DNA from: Flavobacteriales bacterium
GTDB taxonomy: Bacteria; Bacteroidota; Bacteroidia; UBA10329
Reading direction: 5' to 3'
Assembly: GCA_020635535.1 (NCBI GenBank)
Contig: JACJZP010000006.1
Coordinates: 96,127 to 160,126 of the forward strand
Length of the DNA stretch: 64,000 nucleotides
The first letter of the stretch is position 1. Every line of letters starts with the position of its first letter. Of this stretch, positions 1 to 8,596 are shown in pieces. Below the pieces are notes generated by a model, which worked only from the letters and a program-made list of their open reading frames with translations, was not told where the DNA came from and did no database searches. The position numbers and the translations under genes are program-made.

Positions 1-760
1 ATGAATACCAATCGTTTGTTTTGGAGTTTCCTCTCTGTCGGCCTTCCAACACTTCATCCGTAAGATTTGAACGATTGGCAAGCTCATATGCAATGTCACC
101 TCGTTCAGCTTGAATAACATCTGGAGAAGCATAAGTTCCACTCACATCATCCAAGTAATCTGTAAACGTATATCGCATTCCCCATTCCAAACCAACCGAG
201 AAAGTCTTAGAAATATTGGCCTTCACCCCTAGGCCGAAAGGAATGGCAGCATTGGTCAAGGAGTATTTCTTTCTGTCAGGATAGTATGTGGTGCCCTGAC
301 CTTCAGTGCCCAATGGCTGAAGCTCATATGTATGACCATCACCGGCTGTTGCCCGTGGATTGAATTTGAACACAGCAATTCCTCCAAATAGAAATGGGGT
401 TATGGGATGCTGCATATCTCCTGGCGCATATTTAAAGAAGTTGAACTCGCCAGTGATGGCAAATTCAAACAACCATGATTCAAACCTTAGATTCCGTTCA
501 AGCTGCGACTGAACTTTGGATTTAGCATCATCTCCCATGACATAACCTACGGAAAACATTCCACGAGCAGAAAATCGATCATTGAAATTGTACCGGTAAA
601 AGACACCACCTGCGGGCAAAACCTTCTTAAAGGGAACGTCAGGATTGAGGTCTCCCATGTAATAAGACACCCCCGCTCCAACACCGAATTCTGAGTACTG
701 GGCCTTGGAAACTGAGGCCGAAATCAGAAGGACTAAGGAAAGAACGCTAAGATATTTCAT
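1..760 (-). CDS. DUF6089-like outer membrane beta-barrel protein (3' end beyond window)
   Basis: The frame is open from an ATG at 760 to the window edge, so the C-terminus is missing. The product opens with a typical Sec signal peptide (MKYLSVLSLVLLISASVSKA) and continues as alternating aromatic/glycine strands characteristic of a small outer-membrane barrel. It resembles its upstream neighbour at 785-1729: both share a G-x-G-D strand near the N-terminus, a glycine-rich 'IPFGLG/IGxK' strand and a 'TFTDYxDDVSxxY' segment, so the two look like tandem paralogues of the DUF6089 family. An in-frame ATG at 772 would add four residues (MSLA). It is the last visible gene of the minus-strand run that begins with the CBS gene. 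Function is unknown. In Flavobacteriales this family often lies near nadK, uppS and bamA, which hints at an envelope role. Confidence 0.8.
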   Translation of the reverse strand, partial: MKYLSVLSLVLLISASVSKAQYSEFGVGAGVSYYMGDLNPDVPFKKVLPAGGVFYRYNFNDRFSARGMFSVGYVMGDDAKSKVQSQLERNLRFESWLFEFAITGEFNFFKYAPGDMQHPITPFLFGGIAVFKFNPRATAGDGHTYELQPLGTEGQGTTYYPDRKKYSLTNAAIPFGLGVKANISKTFSVGLEWGMRYTFTDYLDDVSGTYASPDVIQAERGDIAYELANRSNLTDEVLEGRQRGNSKTNDWYS

Positions 761-784
761 TGCAAGACTCATGACACAAGGTCA

Positions 785-1729
785 TTAGAACTTCGGAAGT
801 CCCTTTCTTGTTGTACGGATCTTTCGCTGGTAGGTGATCATCATGAACATATAGGAGTCCAAATCTGTAGGGTCTCCTCTCTGCTGACCCGGACACGCAG
901 AACATCCTCCTTGCCACTCCGCATCTGGTGAGATTGGCGAAAGAGACGGATCCGCCAAACCTGCAGCTACATCATCATAATTAAGCGCGTCTCTTATCTC
1001 CAATGCGTTTGGTGCCCACTTCGTGTAAACGTAGCTTGTGCTTACATCATCCATGTAATCAGTAAACGTTTTACGTAAACCATACTCAATACCAATGCTG
1101 CTCTTTTTGTCAATGGCGTACTTCATGCCTATTCCGAAAGGAATTGCAAATTGCCAATTGGAATATTCATTCCTCGATGGCACAAAAGTCTGACCCTCTG
1201 TATGTAGCTTACGTAGGGAGTACCATTTGCCATCATACTTGGCCATTGGGTTCATGTAGAGCAAGGCAACACCTGCAAAACCATACACATAAACCCTACT
1301 TCCCTTTCTACCCCTACCACGTACACGTCTAATTTTGTATCTACTTCCAATTGACTCCCTCATCCAAGAGACCTCAATCTGAGTAGCCCATTCCACAATA
1401 GGAGAGCGAAAATGAAGGTTTCGATTACTACGATACGCCTCTTTGGTGTACCTGTCATCCCCGTAGATCTCGCCAAAGCTGAAACCCGTCTTAGCAGAAA
1501 CGTATTGTGAAATTTTATACCGGAAACCAATGTTGGCAACATACCGTGTAGATGGTGCATCAAGGTCAAAAAACCAATCTGAGCCAATCTGATTACGACC
1601 TCCGACATCACCCAAGAACTGCGTGGCACCAATAGCAGCCACCCATTCGTATCGCTGCCGCTTCCAACGCTGAGCGTTCGCCAAGGTTGGCAGAATAATC
1701 AAACAAAGTATCAGCGCTTTCCTGTTCAT
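785..1729 (-). CDS. DUF6089 family outer membrane beta-barrel protein
   Basis: This 314-residue protein has a cleavable signal peptide (residues 1-19, ending ANAQ) followed by about 290 residues of amphipathic strands, as expected for a small outer-membrane barrel. The family assignment rests on its overall pattern and on its position downstream of nadK and a CBS gene, a neighbourhood I know from flavobacteria. A 'FTDYMDDVSTSYVY' segment around residue 222 matches the neighbouring paralogue at 1-760. A distinctive short Cys pair (GGCSACPGQ, about residues 275-283) precedes the last strand and is not visible in the partial paralogue. A basic stretch near residue 135 (RRVRGRGRKGS) interrupts two strands. 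It lies 54 bp after nadK. Specific function is unknown. Confidence 0.82.
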   Translation of the reverse strand: MNRKALILCLIILPTLANAQRWKRQRYEWVAAIGATQFLGDVGGRNQIGSDWFFDLDAPSTRYVANIGFRYKISQYVSAKTGFSFGEIYGDDRYTKEAYRSNRNLHFRSPIVEWATQIEVSWMRESIGSRYKIRRVRGRGRKGSRVYVYGFAGVALLYMNPMAKYDGKWYSLRKLHTEGQTFVPSRNEYSNWQFAIPFGIGMKYAIDKKSSIGIEYGLRKTFTDYMDDVSTSYVYTKWAPNALEIRDALNYDDVAAGLADPSLSPISPDAEWQGGCSACPGQQRGDPTDLDSYMFMMITYQRKIRTTRKGLPKF

Positions 1730-1783
1730 GGACTTACTTGAGCCAAGTTCGCAAATATAACCATTATTCAGCTGGAAATCAGA

Positions 1784-2647
1784 TCAATTGCGCCTATCAT
1801 GTCCCCACATTAGCTTACTGCGCAATGTTTCAAAATAATCGAACTCACCGAATCTGACCAGGCCAACAGTGAAATCGGCTTTTGAAACCTGTATCTCTAC
1901 ATCCGTTCCAACTACTTTTGATTGTGAGTCAAGTGAAATCATAAAATCGGGGTCATTGTCCTCGATCTTCAGGGTAATTCTCGTATTGTCATTTATCACC
2001 AAAGGACGAACATTGAGATTGTGTGGAGCTATTGGCGTAATGATAATGTTGCTGGTACTCGGAGCAATAATTGGCCCCCCGGTGCTCAGGGAATAACCTG
2101 TTGAACCAGTAGGAGTTGACACAATAAGGCCATCTGCCCAGTATGTGCTCAGAAAAAAATCATCTAAAAATGCCTTGACCACCAACATGGAAGAGGTGGC
2201 ACTTTTATGAACACTGACCTCGTTCAAGGCGAAATTGTCCTCCCCAAACAGATTTTGCTTGGTGCTTGCCTGAACAAGTGTTCTCTGATCAACCTGAAAA
2301 TCACCATTTTTAACACGATCCAGCATTTGCCCCAACTCCTCAAAAGGTGTGCTGGCCAAAAACCCCAAACGGCCAGTGTTAACACCAAAAATGGGTATGG
2401 CTGACCGACCGACCTTTCTTACCGAATCCAGGATGGTTCCATCTCCACCAATACTTACGAGCACATCGAACTGGTCTTTTTCAAATCGCGTATTCTGTAT
2501 CACTGAGCCATTTCCAATGCCATCAATCTCAGCAAGGTCGGGTGTATAAAAAACCTCCTCAAACCTCTGATTCAACAACTGAAATATTGCCTCAAGTCTT
2601 GGCCGATCAGCCTCATACCGCAATCTTCCATGAACAGCTACCCGCAT
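1784..2647 (-). CDS. nadK: NAD kinase
   Basis: A 287-residue ATP-NAD kinase that phosphorylates NAD to NADP in the cytoplasm, and therefore controls the NADPH supply for biosynthesis. The diagnostic motifs are all present: the GGDGT phosphate-binding motif at residues 67-71, NTGRLGF at 90-96, the NE-rich NEVSVHK at 142-148, and the long glycine/threonine motif DGLIVSTPTGSTGY at 172-185. Length is normal for the PpnK family. The ATG at 2647 gives a standard N-terminus and lies 3 bp after the stop of the upstream barrel gene, so translation is probably coupled. Nothing looks abnormal. Confidence 0.97.
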   Translation of the reverse strand: MRVAVHGRLRYEADRPRLEAIFQLLNQRFEEVFYTPDLAEIDGIGNGSVIQNTRFEKDQFDVLVSIGGDGTILDSVRKVGRSAIPIFGVNTGRLGFLASTPFEELGQMLDRVKNGDFQVDQRTLVQASTKQNLFGEDNFALNEVSVHKSATSSMLVVKAFLDDFFLSTYWADGLIVSTPTGSTGYSLSTGGPIIAPSTSNIIITPIAPHNLNVRPLVINDNTRITLKIEDNDPDFMISLDSQSKVVGTDVEIQVSKADFTVGLVRFGEFDYFETLRSKLMWGHDRRN

Positions 2648-2650
2648 ACG

Positions 2651-4042
2651 TTAAATGTGCTTAGTGAAATGTAAGAAAAAACCGTGCTCCAGTGCTTTGT
2701 TCATGGAGTATTCAGCACGCCAAGAAATATCGTAGAACGTTACTATGTCAATTCCTAAACCTCCACCCAGAAGCAGTTGACCGGCCAATGGATTTCCTTT
2801 GTTGAACTGATTGTCAACCACATAACCCATGTCAAAATTCAGATTAGCATAAAAAGCCAATGGAAGCGTATTGAACTTCTCCGACTTCAGGAACTTAAGC
2901 TTCACCTTTCTAAAAGGCAGAATTGCCCACTTCAAAGCGGTTTTTAGCAGTCCATAGTGCTGTCCATCAATTACATACAACTCATATCCCCTTACAAAAT
3001 CATGTTCATATCCGAGTCCTTTTTGAAGTGAGTACGCTTGCCCGTTAGTGGATGAAACTTTGATCTTCTGCCCATGTGCGAAATACCACCTTTTGTGCAG
3101 TTGCCAATATTTTGCAAACTCTACCTCCAGCGACCAAATGTCTATTGGACTATCCAGAATCCGCATCCCATCCTTTCGCAAGTTCAATTCAAAACGATAA
3201 CCTTTCAAAGGGTAATCCGAATAGTCTGTCATTTCCCGTTTCACGTTGTATTCGATGGAAAAGTACTTGACCAGATTTTCTCCCGCACCAAAATATTCGG
3301 GCTGTAACTTGGCCACTGAATCAAGAATCCAGAAATGGGTGAACCCGATTTCAAGCCTATGCACATTGTAAAGATTTGGCCTCCATCTGGGAGTAATTGT
3401 TGCGAAAGCTTCCTTCCGAATATAGCGGTCGTGGTTCTTGTAAAAAACGCGCTTATTGCCTACTGAAGCGTATGCTACCTCATGGCCTTGTCGGTAGCCT
3501 CCTTGAAATTCAATTCCCCATTTCTGAGCGTGATCGAGATAAGGAATCTCATACCTCAATTCGTACTGGTTGTTGTATCCGAATCGTAAGTGAAAGGTAA
3601 GCTCCTCTCTCCTTCCCCTGAAATTGCTCCATTTGATCAAGGTGCCATAATCTAAGCGGTCCCAGCGCTTATCCTGCCACCATTCACTGAAATTACGATC
3701 AGCGAACTCAACGAAAGGAACTGGCCAAACGTACCATCGTTCGGTTATTCTGACCACCACATCAATCTCGTTACTGCCATACCAACACGTGTCAACTTCA
3801 ACAAAGTTGAACAACTGCAAACTCCATAGGTTTGCCTTTGACCTGTTGAGATTGTAGTCCAGTTTTGAACGAGGGATGCTCTGTCCTTCCCTAAATGTCA
3901 TTTCACGGAGCAGTATCCGCTCCTTCGTGATCTTGTTGCCTTCAAAGGTCAGTGAGCCGATAAGCACATCATCCTGAGCTTGTACACTCAGGTTAAAAAC
4001 AACTATGAAAAGAAGGAAGAGACGGAGAGCGATATGCGACAC
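2651..4042 (-). CDS. POTRA-containing outer membrane barrel protein (Omp85/BamA-like, short)
   Basis: A 463-residue protein with a signal peptide (residues 1-22, ending VQAQ), one POTRA-like domain at about 24-95 (GSLTFEGNKITKERILL followed by a helix and 'LWSLQLFNFVEVDT'), and a barrel-type C-terminal region with the aromatic-rich strand pattern of Omp85 surface-antigen domains, ending FFLHFTKHI. It is far shorter than BamA (usually five POTRA domains and about 800-900 residues in Bacteroidota), so it is more like a reduced TamA/patatin-associated barrel than the essential assembly factor. The gene abuts the CBS gene (gap 0) and nadK (gap 3), so it is co-transcribed with them. Whether it assembles or exports proteins cannot be told from sequence. 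Confidence 0.8.
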   Translation of the reverse strand: MSHIALRLFLLFIVVFNLSVQAQDDVLIGSLTFEGNKITKERILLREMTFREGQSIPRSKLDYNLNRSKANLWSLQLFNFVEVDTCWYGSNEIDVVVRITERWYVWPVPFVEFADRNFSEWWQDKRWDRLDYGTLIKWSNFRGRREELTFHLRFGYNNQYELRYEIPYLDHAQKWGIEFQGGYRQGHEVAYASVGNKRVFYKNHDRYIRKEAFATITPRWRPNLYNVHRLEIGFTHFWILDSVAKLQPEYFGAGENLVKYFSIEYNVKREMTDYSDYPLKGYRFELNLRKDGMRILDSPIDIWSLEVEFAKYWQLHKRWYFAHGQKIKVSSTNGQAYSLQKGLGYEHDFVRGYELYVIDGQHYGLLKTALKWAILPFRKVKLKFLKSEKFNTLPLAFYANLNFDMGYVVDNQFNKGNPLAGQLLLGGGLGIDIVTFYDISWRAEYSMNKALEHGFFLHFTKHI

Positions 4043-4702
4043 TTAGATATTGATGTACCGCATCAACTCATCATAGCGGCCTTTCAAGTCCTCAAGATGC
4101 GCACTTTCTTGGAAATGGGCAATCACATCATAATCGTATCGTTCCAAACTTTGTATTATCGAGCCCAACTCTTCCCGATTCACCTTTAATGTGAGCTCAA
4201 GTTTGCCTGTTTCCGGTCGTTCAAATATGTAACTGCTCAGAATCCGTGCATTGTTCGATTCCACCACATGAGCCACCTGGGCAAGGGAATAATCGTTCTT
4301 ATTCAGTCCAAGAACAATGATTCCACCTGGCTGATTGATCACTGCCAACTCCTCAAATTTGGTTACAAGGTCGGATAGCGTTATACATCCAACATATTTC
4401 CCCTCAGTATCTAATACTGCCACAACAGAAAGATCTGTAGATGCCATTTTACGAATGACATAGTAAATGTGCTGAGATTCCGAAACCGAGGCGTCAATAA
4501 AAGCGTCCTTAGACGCCAAAACCGTATCGTCCTTTTCTCCATCGAGGATATTATCCTCACTGATCAGACCAAGAAATGTCTGTCCATCAACCACCGGCAG
4601 ATGCGAAACCTTGAACTCATCCATCCAAGCCAAAGCACGTGCCACCTCATCATTTGGTCTGAGAGGTGGTACAACTTTCGATATGAGTTCTCGCGCTAAC
4701 AT
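4043..4702 (-). CDS. CBS domain protein with C-terminal ACT-like domain
   Basis: A 219-residue cytoplasmic protein. Residues 1-55 and about 70-130 form two CBS motifs (HLPVVDGQTFLGLISEDNI; VAVLDTEGKYVGCITLSDL), which normally bind adenine nucleotides as an energy or ligand sensor. Residues about 140-205 (PGGIIVLGL..., NARILSSYIF, LELTLKVN, YDYDVIAHF) have the strand-helix rhythm of an ACT-like regulatory domain. CBS proteins of this type are a conserved partner of pdxJ and nadK in Flavobacteriales. The gene is first in the minus-strand run and is divergent from pdxJ across 125 bp. Ligand and target are unknown. Confidence 0.88.
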   Translation of the reverse strand: MLARELISKVVPPLRPNDEVARALAWMDEFKVSHLPVVDGQTFLGLISEDNILDGEKDDTVLASKDAFIDASVSESQHIYYVIRKMASTDLSVVAVLDTEGKYVGCITLSDLVTKFEELAVINQPGGIIVLGLNKNDYSLAQVAHVVESNNARILSSYIFERPETGKLELTLKVNREELGSIIQSLERYDYDVIAHFQESAHLEDLKGRYDELMRYINI

Positions 4703-4794
4703 TTCCTTGGGTCGCTTGCAAAGTAAACGTAATCTGTTTCGAATTTGTTATGCCATTTGGCGAAATAGCTAACAGCAATTTGTTTGCCGAACTC

Positions 4795-4802
4795 TACTTT
4801 TG
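4795..4802 (+). promoter_or_regulatory. Putative -7 promoter box upstream of pdxJ
   Basis: TACTTTTG matches the Bacteroidota sigma-A -7 consensus TAnnTTTG exactly and lies 25 bp before the pdxJ ATG. A TTG at the usual 17-23 bp spacing is not seen, so only the -7 element is supported. Confidence 0.5.
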
Positions 4803-4827
4803 ACCCCGAACCGACCGAAAAACCGAC

Positions 4828-5547
4828 ATGACGAAGGCCAAACTCAGCGTCAACATCAACAAGATCGCAACCCTGCGAAACAGTCGTGGAGGAAACAACC
4901 CAAGCGTGGTTGAAGCTGCCATAAAGGCACAGCAATTCGGTGCTGATGGCATTACAATTCATCCACGACCAGACGAAAGACACATTCGATATCAGGATGT
5001 GTATGACCTGAAACCCGTAGTTCACACGGAGTTCAATATCGAAGGTTATCCGAATCAAACATTCATGGAAATGGTGCTTGACGTTCGACCCGAGCAGGTG
5101 ACTTTGGTACCCGACCCTCCAGGAGTTTTGACTTCAAACGCTGGCTGGAATACCGTTGAACACGCCAGCTTTTTGAAAAAGGTTATTTCCGATCTGAAAA
5201 ATGCAGGAATCCGAACTTCCATTTTCATTGAAACGGATGCCGAGATGATTCGCGCAGCGAAAGAAACAGGAACAGACCGCATTGAACTTTACACAGAAAG
5301 CTATGCGATTGGATTTCCTGCGGACAAGAAGGCAGCCATCGCTCCGTTTGTTGAGGCCGCCAAAGTTGCCCAAGAGGTTGGTCTTGGGATAAATGCAGGT
5401 CACGACCTCAGTCTTGAGAACCTAAAATACTTTGCAGAGAACATTCCCAGCCTATTGGAGGTTTCGATAGGGCACGCGCTCATTTCCGATGCCATTTATT
5501 ACGGACTGAGCAACACGGTAAAAATGTACAAGAACTGCCTTCGGTGA
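4828..5547 (+). CDS. pdxJ: Pyridoxine 5'-phosphate synthase
   Basis: A 239-residue TIM-barrel enzyme that condenses 3-amino-2-oxopropyl phosphate with 1-deoxy-D-xylulose 5-phosphate to make pyridoxine 5'-phosphate, the last ring-closing step of DXP-dependent vitamin B6 synthesis. Family motifs are clear: the N-terminal LSVNINKIATLRNSRG (residues 6-21), HPRPDERHI at 45-53, 'VTLVPD', and GINAGHDLSLENL near residue 187. Length is normal for PdxJ. The ATG at 4828 is preceded by a consensus -7 box. The next gene overlaps by 4 bp (GTGA), so the two are translationally coupled. Confidence 0.97.
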   Translation: MTKAKLSVNINKIATLRNSRGGNNPSVVEAAIKAQQFGADGITIHPRPDERHIRYQDVYDLKPVVHTEFNIEGYPNQTFMEMVLDVRPEQVTLVPDPPGVLTSNAGWNTVEHASFLKKVISDLKNAGIRTSIFIETDAEMIRAAKETGTDRIELYTESYAIGFPADKKAAIAPFVEAAKVAQEVGLGINAGHDLSLENLKYFAENIPSLLEVSIGHALISDAIYYGLSNTVKMYKNCLR

Positions 5548-6311
5548 AATTGAATTTCAAGGAATATGGCGAGGGGAAACCGTTGGTTATCCTGCATGGG
5601 CTTTTCGGTTCGTTGGATAATTGGTTCTCGTTGGCAAAAGCGTTTGCGGATAAGCATCACGTCTATCTAGTTGACCAACGGAATCATGGACAATCGCCAC
5701 ATACCGGCTCCCACACCTATGAGGAAATGGCGGAGGATCTCTACGGGTTTTTCCAAGAGCACGACCTGAAAGATGTGGTGCTGATCGGTCATTCAATGGG
5801 CGGAAAAACCGCCATGACATTTGCTGGCAAACACGGAGACCTTCTTGACAAACTAGTTGTGGTAGATATGGGCGTAAAGCAATATCCTGTTCATCACGAC
5901 CTGATCATCCGCGCCATGCAAGCGCTTGACTTGGCCAATATTGCATCACGCAGCGAAGCGGAAGAAGAACTGAGGCATTTGCTCGATGAAGAAGAAAGCA
6001 CTATTCAATTCCTGCTGAAAAACATCTACCGAAAGAACTTGGAAGATGGATCGGCTGAATATGCTTGGCGTTTCAATCTGGATGTGCTTGCAAATGACAT
6101 TGAGGAAATGGGACTACCGATTCTGAAAGGCTCTGATGTGGAAGCGCTTTTTCTCTATGGAACACGATCGAAGTACGTGGTTGAGGATGATAAGCCTGAG
6201 ATTTTGAGCCTTTTTCCGAACACCACTTTCAAAACTCTGAACACGGGCCATTGGGTTCATGCGCAAGACCCAGAAGGGTTTATCCAAACCGTGAAAGATT
6301 TCATCGACTGA
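5544..6311 (+). CDS. Alpha/beta fold hydrolase (YbfF-type esterase)
   Basis: A 255-residue cytoplasmic alpha/beta hydrolase. It has the oxyanion-hole HGLFGS near residue 18, DQRNHGQSPH near 49, the nucleophile elbow GHSMGG at about residues 82-87 (Ser 84), and the catalytic His in NTGHWVHAQDPE near 235. This arrangement matches the YbfF/acyl-CoA esterase group; the substrate is not known. The start is a GTG (5544) that overlaps the pdxJ stop as GTGA. I prefer it because the alignment begins immediately (KLNFKEYGEGKPLVILHG). A hairpin terminator follows the stop. Confidence 0.9.
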   Translation: MKLNFKEYGEGKPLVILHGLFGSLDNWFSLAKAFADKHHVYLVDQRNHGQSPHTGSHTYEEMAEDLYGFFQEHDLKDVVLIGHSMGGKTAMTFAGKHGDLLDKLVVVDMGVKQYPVHHDLIIRAMQALDLANIASRSEAEEELRHLLDEEESTIQFLLKNIYRKNLEDGSAEYAWRFNLDVLANDIEEMGLPILKGSDVEALFLYGTRSKYVVEDDKPEILSLFPNTTFKTLNTGHWVHAQDPEGFIQTVKDFID

Positions 6312-6316
6312 AACAA

Positions 6317-6348
6317 AAAAGCCGCTGACCTGTAGGCCAACGGCTTTT
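6317..6348. terminator. Bidirectional intrinsic terminator
   Basis: AAAAGCCG at 6317-6324 pairs with CGGCTTTT at 6341-6348, with further pairing inside the loop (TGACC/GGCCA, one mismatch). A-rich and T-rich flanks make it usable on both strands. It sits exactly between the converging hydrolase and endonuclease I genes. Confidence 0.85.
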
Positions 6349-6367
6349 CAATCTAATTCAGTTTCAG

Positions 6368-8587
6368 TTACTGAAGCACCACTTTCAAAGCAGTTCTTCC
6401 ACTTTCCCCTTGAAGGACAACGTGGTAAATTCCTACATCAAGGTTAGATAGATCGAACATCTCGCGAGACATTCCAACACTGAAATTCTTGGTTCTGGTT
6501 GAAACGGTTCTTCCAGTTATGTCAATCACATTGATTGTAAGACTTTGAGCATCTTTCAAGTTCAAATTCAGTGCTGCAATGCCATCTGTTGGGTTTGGGG
6601 AGATAGAAAATTCGCCTTGAAGTTGCTCTTCAATTCCATCTGGCGTAACTGTACATGGAGTTGCCTGCTCTCCGATATAGGTCAACGTTTCAAAATCGAT
6701 ATAGCACACCCAGTTCACGCTATCAACAAACGGGTTTCGATTACCTTGCTCGCTCTGGATGAAGTCGTTTCTGGCAATTTCCCAAGCATCTGGCGGATCT
6801 TGCCAGTGCCATTGCTTTAGCACATCCTGATCTTGGCCATACTGGACAAGGAAGTCAATCGGATTCGGCAATTCCCATGATCCTCCAGTTCCGTTCCATT
6901 TAACAGCCATATAGAAAATTGCCCTTGCGGCATCGCCTTTGTGCTGGTCTCTTGGCTCATAAACCCGCTGCCCATCGGCATTATCTCCATATTGGGCATC
7001 AAGAAAGGAACTCTCTTGCGAAACCACCTCGCCCAGCGGTCTATTACTGCGTACAGCATTGGCATTGTCTTGGTGTACTGGAAACAGGTTGTGCAGATCT
7101 GAATATTCCATACCGTCTTCATCCGGGAAGGTGGGCATCCAACTATGCGGCCAAGAATGTTCACGGCTCATAACATCATAAAAAAATGCCCCAGTATACA
7201 TGTACTGGTATCCAGAATAGACTCCTGTAAGCACCTTTTGCCCAGCAGTTGTGTCTCGGTGTGCGAATTTATCTATCATGACAGGTGCGTAACTGCCATA
7301 ATAGATCTGATCATAGTTCTGACTGATTCGGGTTTGTAAATCTGTTAGGAAGGAAGTTGAACTTGGGTCGATACCTGCATAATAGTTGCCCATCATGTTT
7401 TCTGGAGTAGTAACAGAATTGGCTGAGCTGGCCGAAGTGTAGTAATTCTCGTAACCGCTTGGGCCATTGAAAGAATATGCAGCAAAATGATAGGTGGTGC
7501 CTGCCACATTGTACGTAGGCCTGAATGTACCTGATGAACCAACATGTACAACTTGAGTTGTTCCGTCAATGTAATCTCCTTTAACATATGTTGAACCATC
7601 AGCAGGAATTCCGGTCGGGGCCGCGCCAATGCTCCGAACAACTATGTAGCTCTCTGGTACTGATGCGGCATCGCTGAAACTAACGTCATAACCATACGAT
7701 GTAACACTGGAGAATGATAGGTTTGTTGGTGCAGCAGTTGGCTCGGTGGCATAATTTCCACCTATACCGTAAAGGTTTATGACAAACGTTGTCTCGTCTC
7801 CATTTGCATCGTCATTACTTATGGTAAGTGTGGCAAAACGCGAACCACTCGCACCTGCAGTAAAGTTCAATTGAAATGACTCCGATGAAGCTGCTGTCAC
7901 AATATTGGGGGTTACGCCCAAGGTAAAATCGCCCGCGTTGGCGCCTCCAAGCTGAATGTCACTTATGTTAAGGTCATTACCACCGGTAAGGTTCACGTTT
8001 TCTATGCTTATGGTAACACTGGCCTGATTACCCACAACCAAGGTTCCGTTGTTTACAATTGGGTCGGTTCCTTGGCTTACCCCAATCTCTTGAGCCGCGG
8101 TTGGTACCTGTGGTATCAAAGAGACCTCGTCCAAAGCCACGTTTCGGCCGCTTTCTTTGTTAGTAAAGTACCAGCGAACATACCTACTACTGGCCTGCGG
8201 TACATCCGTAAATTCTCCAAAGGCTGAACCAACGGCAGTAAGATCCGTTTCATTGAATACCCGAAGTGCGGTCCATGTATTTCCATCGGTCGATTCTTCA
8301 ACGGTGAAAACATCATTGGCAGCGCTTCCCTGACCTTTAATGTTGTAGGTAACACCTCCGCATACATCACTGAACTGAACCATGACGAACTCGTCATCGG
8401 CATCCAGCTTGCAAGCAGCACCCAAAAGTCCGTTCGTGTAGCGCGTTCCGTTTGCAAATTCATCTAAATGCTCGGTCCAGCCAATTGGCTGAGGGTCATC
8501 AAAGTTCCAGGCGGTTGGTAAGGTTGCCTGAGCAAACGCATTGGCAGAAACCAATCCACCGATAATTACTGAGAGTACTTTTTTCAT
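6368..8587 (-). CDS. Secreted endonuclease I family protein with T9SS type A sorting domain
   Basis: A 739-residue secreted nuclease. Order: signal peptide (1-19), an N-terminal discoidin/anchor-like domain (about 20-155), a 'choice-of-anchor' Ig-like domain (about 165-275), an FN3-like stretch (about 285-395), the endonuclease I (EndA/NucM) domain at about 395-650, and a T9SS C-terminal sorting domain (about 660-739, starting FSISPNPTDG and ending in a Lys-containing strand). The nuclease signature is MSREHSWPHSWMP (about residue 474) followed by DLHNLFP and NRPLGEV, all hallmarks of the family. It should cleave DNA, and possibly RNA, outside the cell, and be exported by Sec then T9SS. It lies 9 bp downstream of a TonB-dependent receptor gene and is the last gene of that operon. 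Confidence 0.93.
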   Translation of the reverse strand: MKKVLSVIIGGLVSANAFAQATLPTAWNFDDPQPIGWTEHLDEFANGTRYTNGLLGAACKLDADDEFVMVQFSDVCGGVTYNIKGQGSAANDVFTVEESTDGNTWTALRVFNETDLTAVGSAFGEFTDVPQASSRYVRWYFTNKESGRNVALDEVSLIPQVPTAAQEIGVSQGTDPIVNNGTLVVGNQASVTISIENVNLTGGNDLNISDIQLGGANAGDFTLGVTPNIVTAASSESFQLNFTAGASGSRFATLTISNDDANGDETTFVINLYGIGGNYATEPTAAPTNLSFSSVTSYGYDVSFSDAASVPESYIVVRSIGAAPTGIPADGSTYVKGDYIDGTTQVVHVGSSGTFRPTYNVAGTTYHFAAYSFNGPSGYENYYTSASSANSVTTPENMMGNYYAGIDPSSTSFLTDLQTRISQNYDQIYYGSYAPVMIDKFAHRDTTAGQKVLTGVYSGYQYMYTGAFFYDVMSREHSWPHSWMPTFPDEDGMEYSDLHNLFPVHQDNANAVRSNRPLGEVVSQESSFLDAQYGDNADGQRVYEPRDQHKGDAARAIFYMAVKWNGTGGSWELPNPIDFLVQYGQDQDVLKQWHWQDPPDAWEIARNDFIQSEQGNRNPFVDSVNWVCYIDFETLTYIGEQATPCTVTPDGIEEQLQGEFSISPNPTDGIAALNLNLKDAQSLTINVIDITGRTVSTRTKNFSVGMSREMFDLSNLDVGIYHVVLQGESGRTALKVVLQ

Positions 8588-8596
8588 TTTTCTTGA

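Noticed and set aside
4719..4726. Promoter box for the CBS gene
   Set aside because: The minus-strand TTACTTTG has one mismatch to TAnnTTTG and no clear -33 element, so it was not listed.
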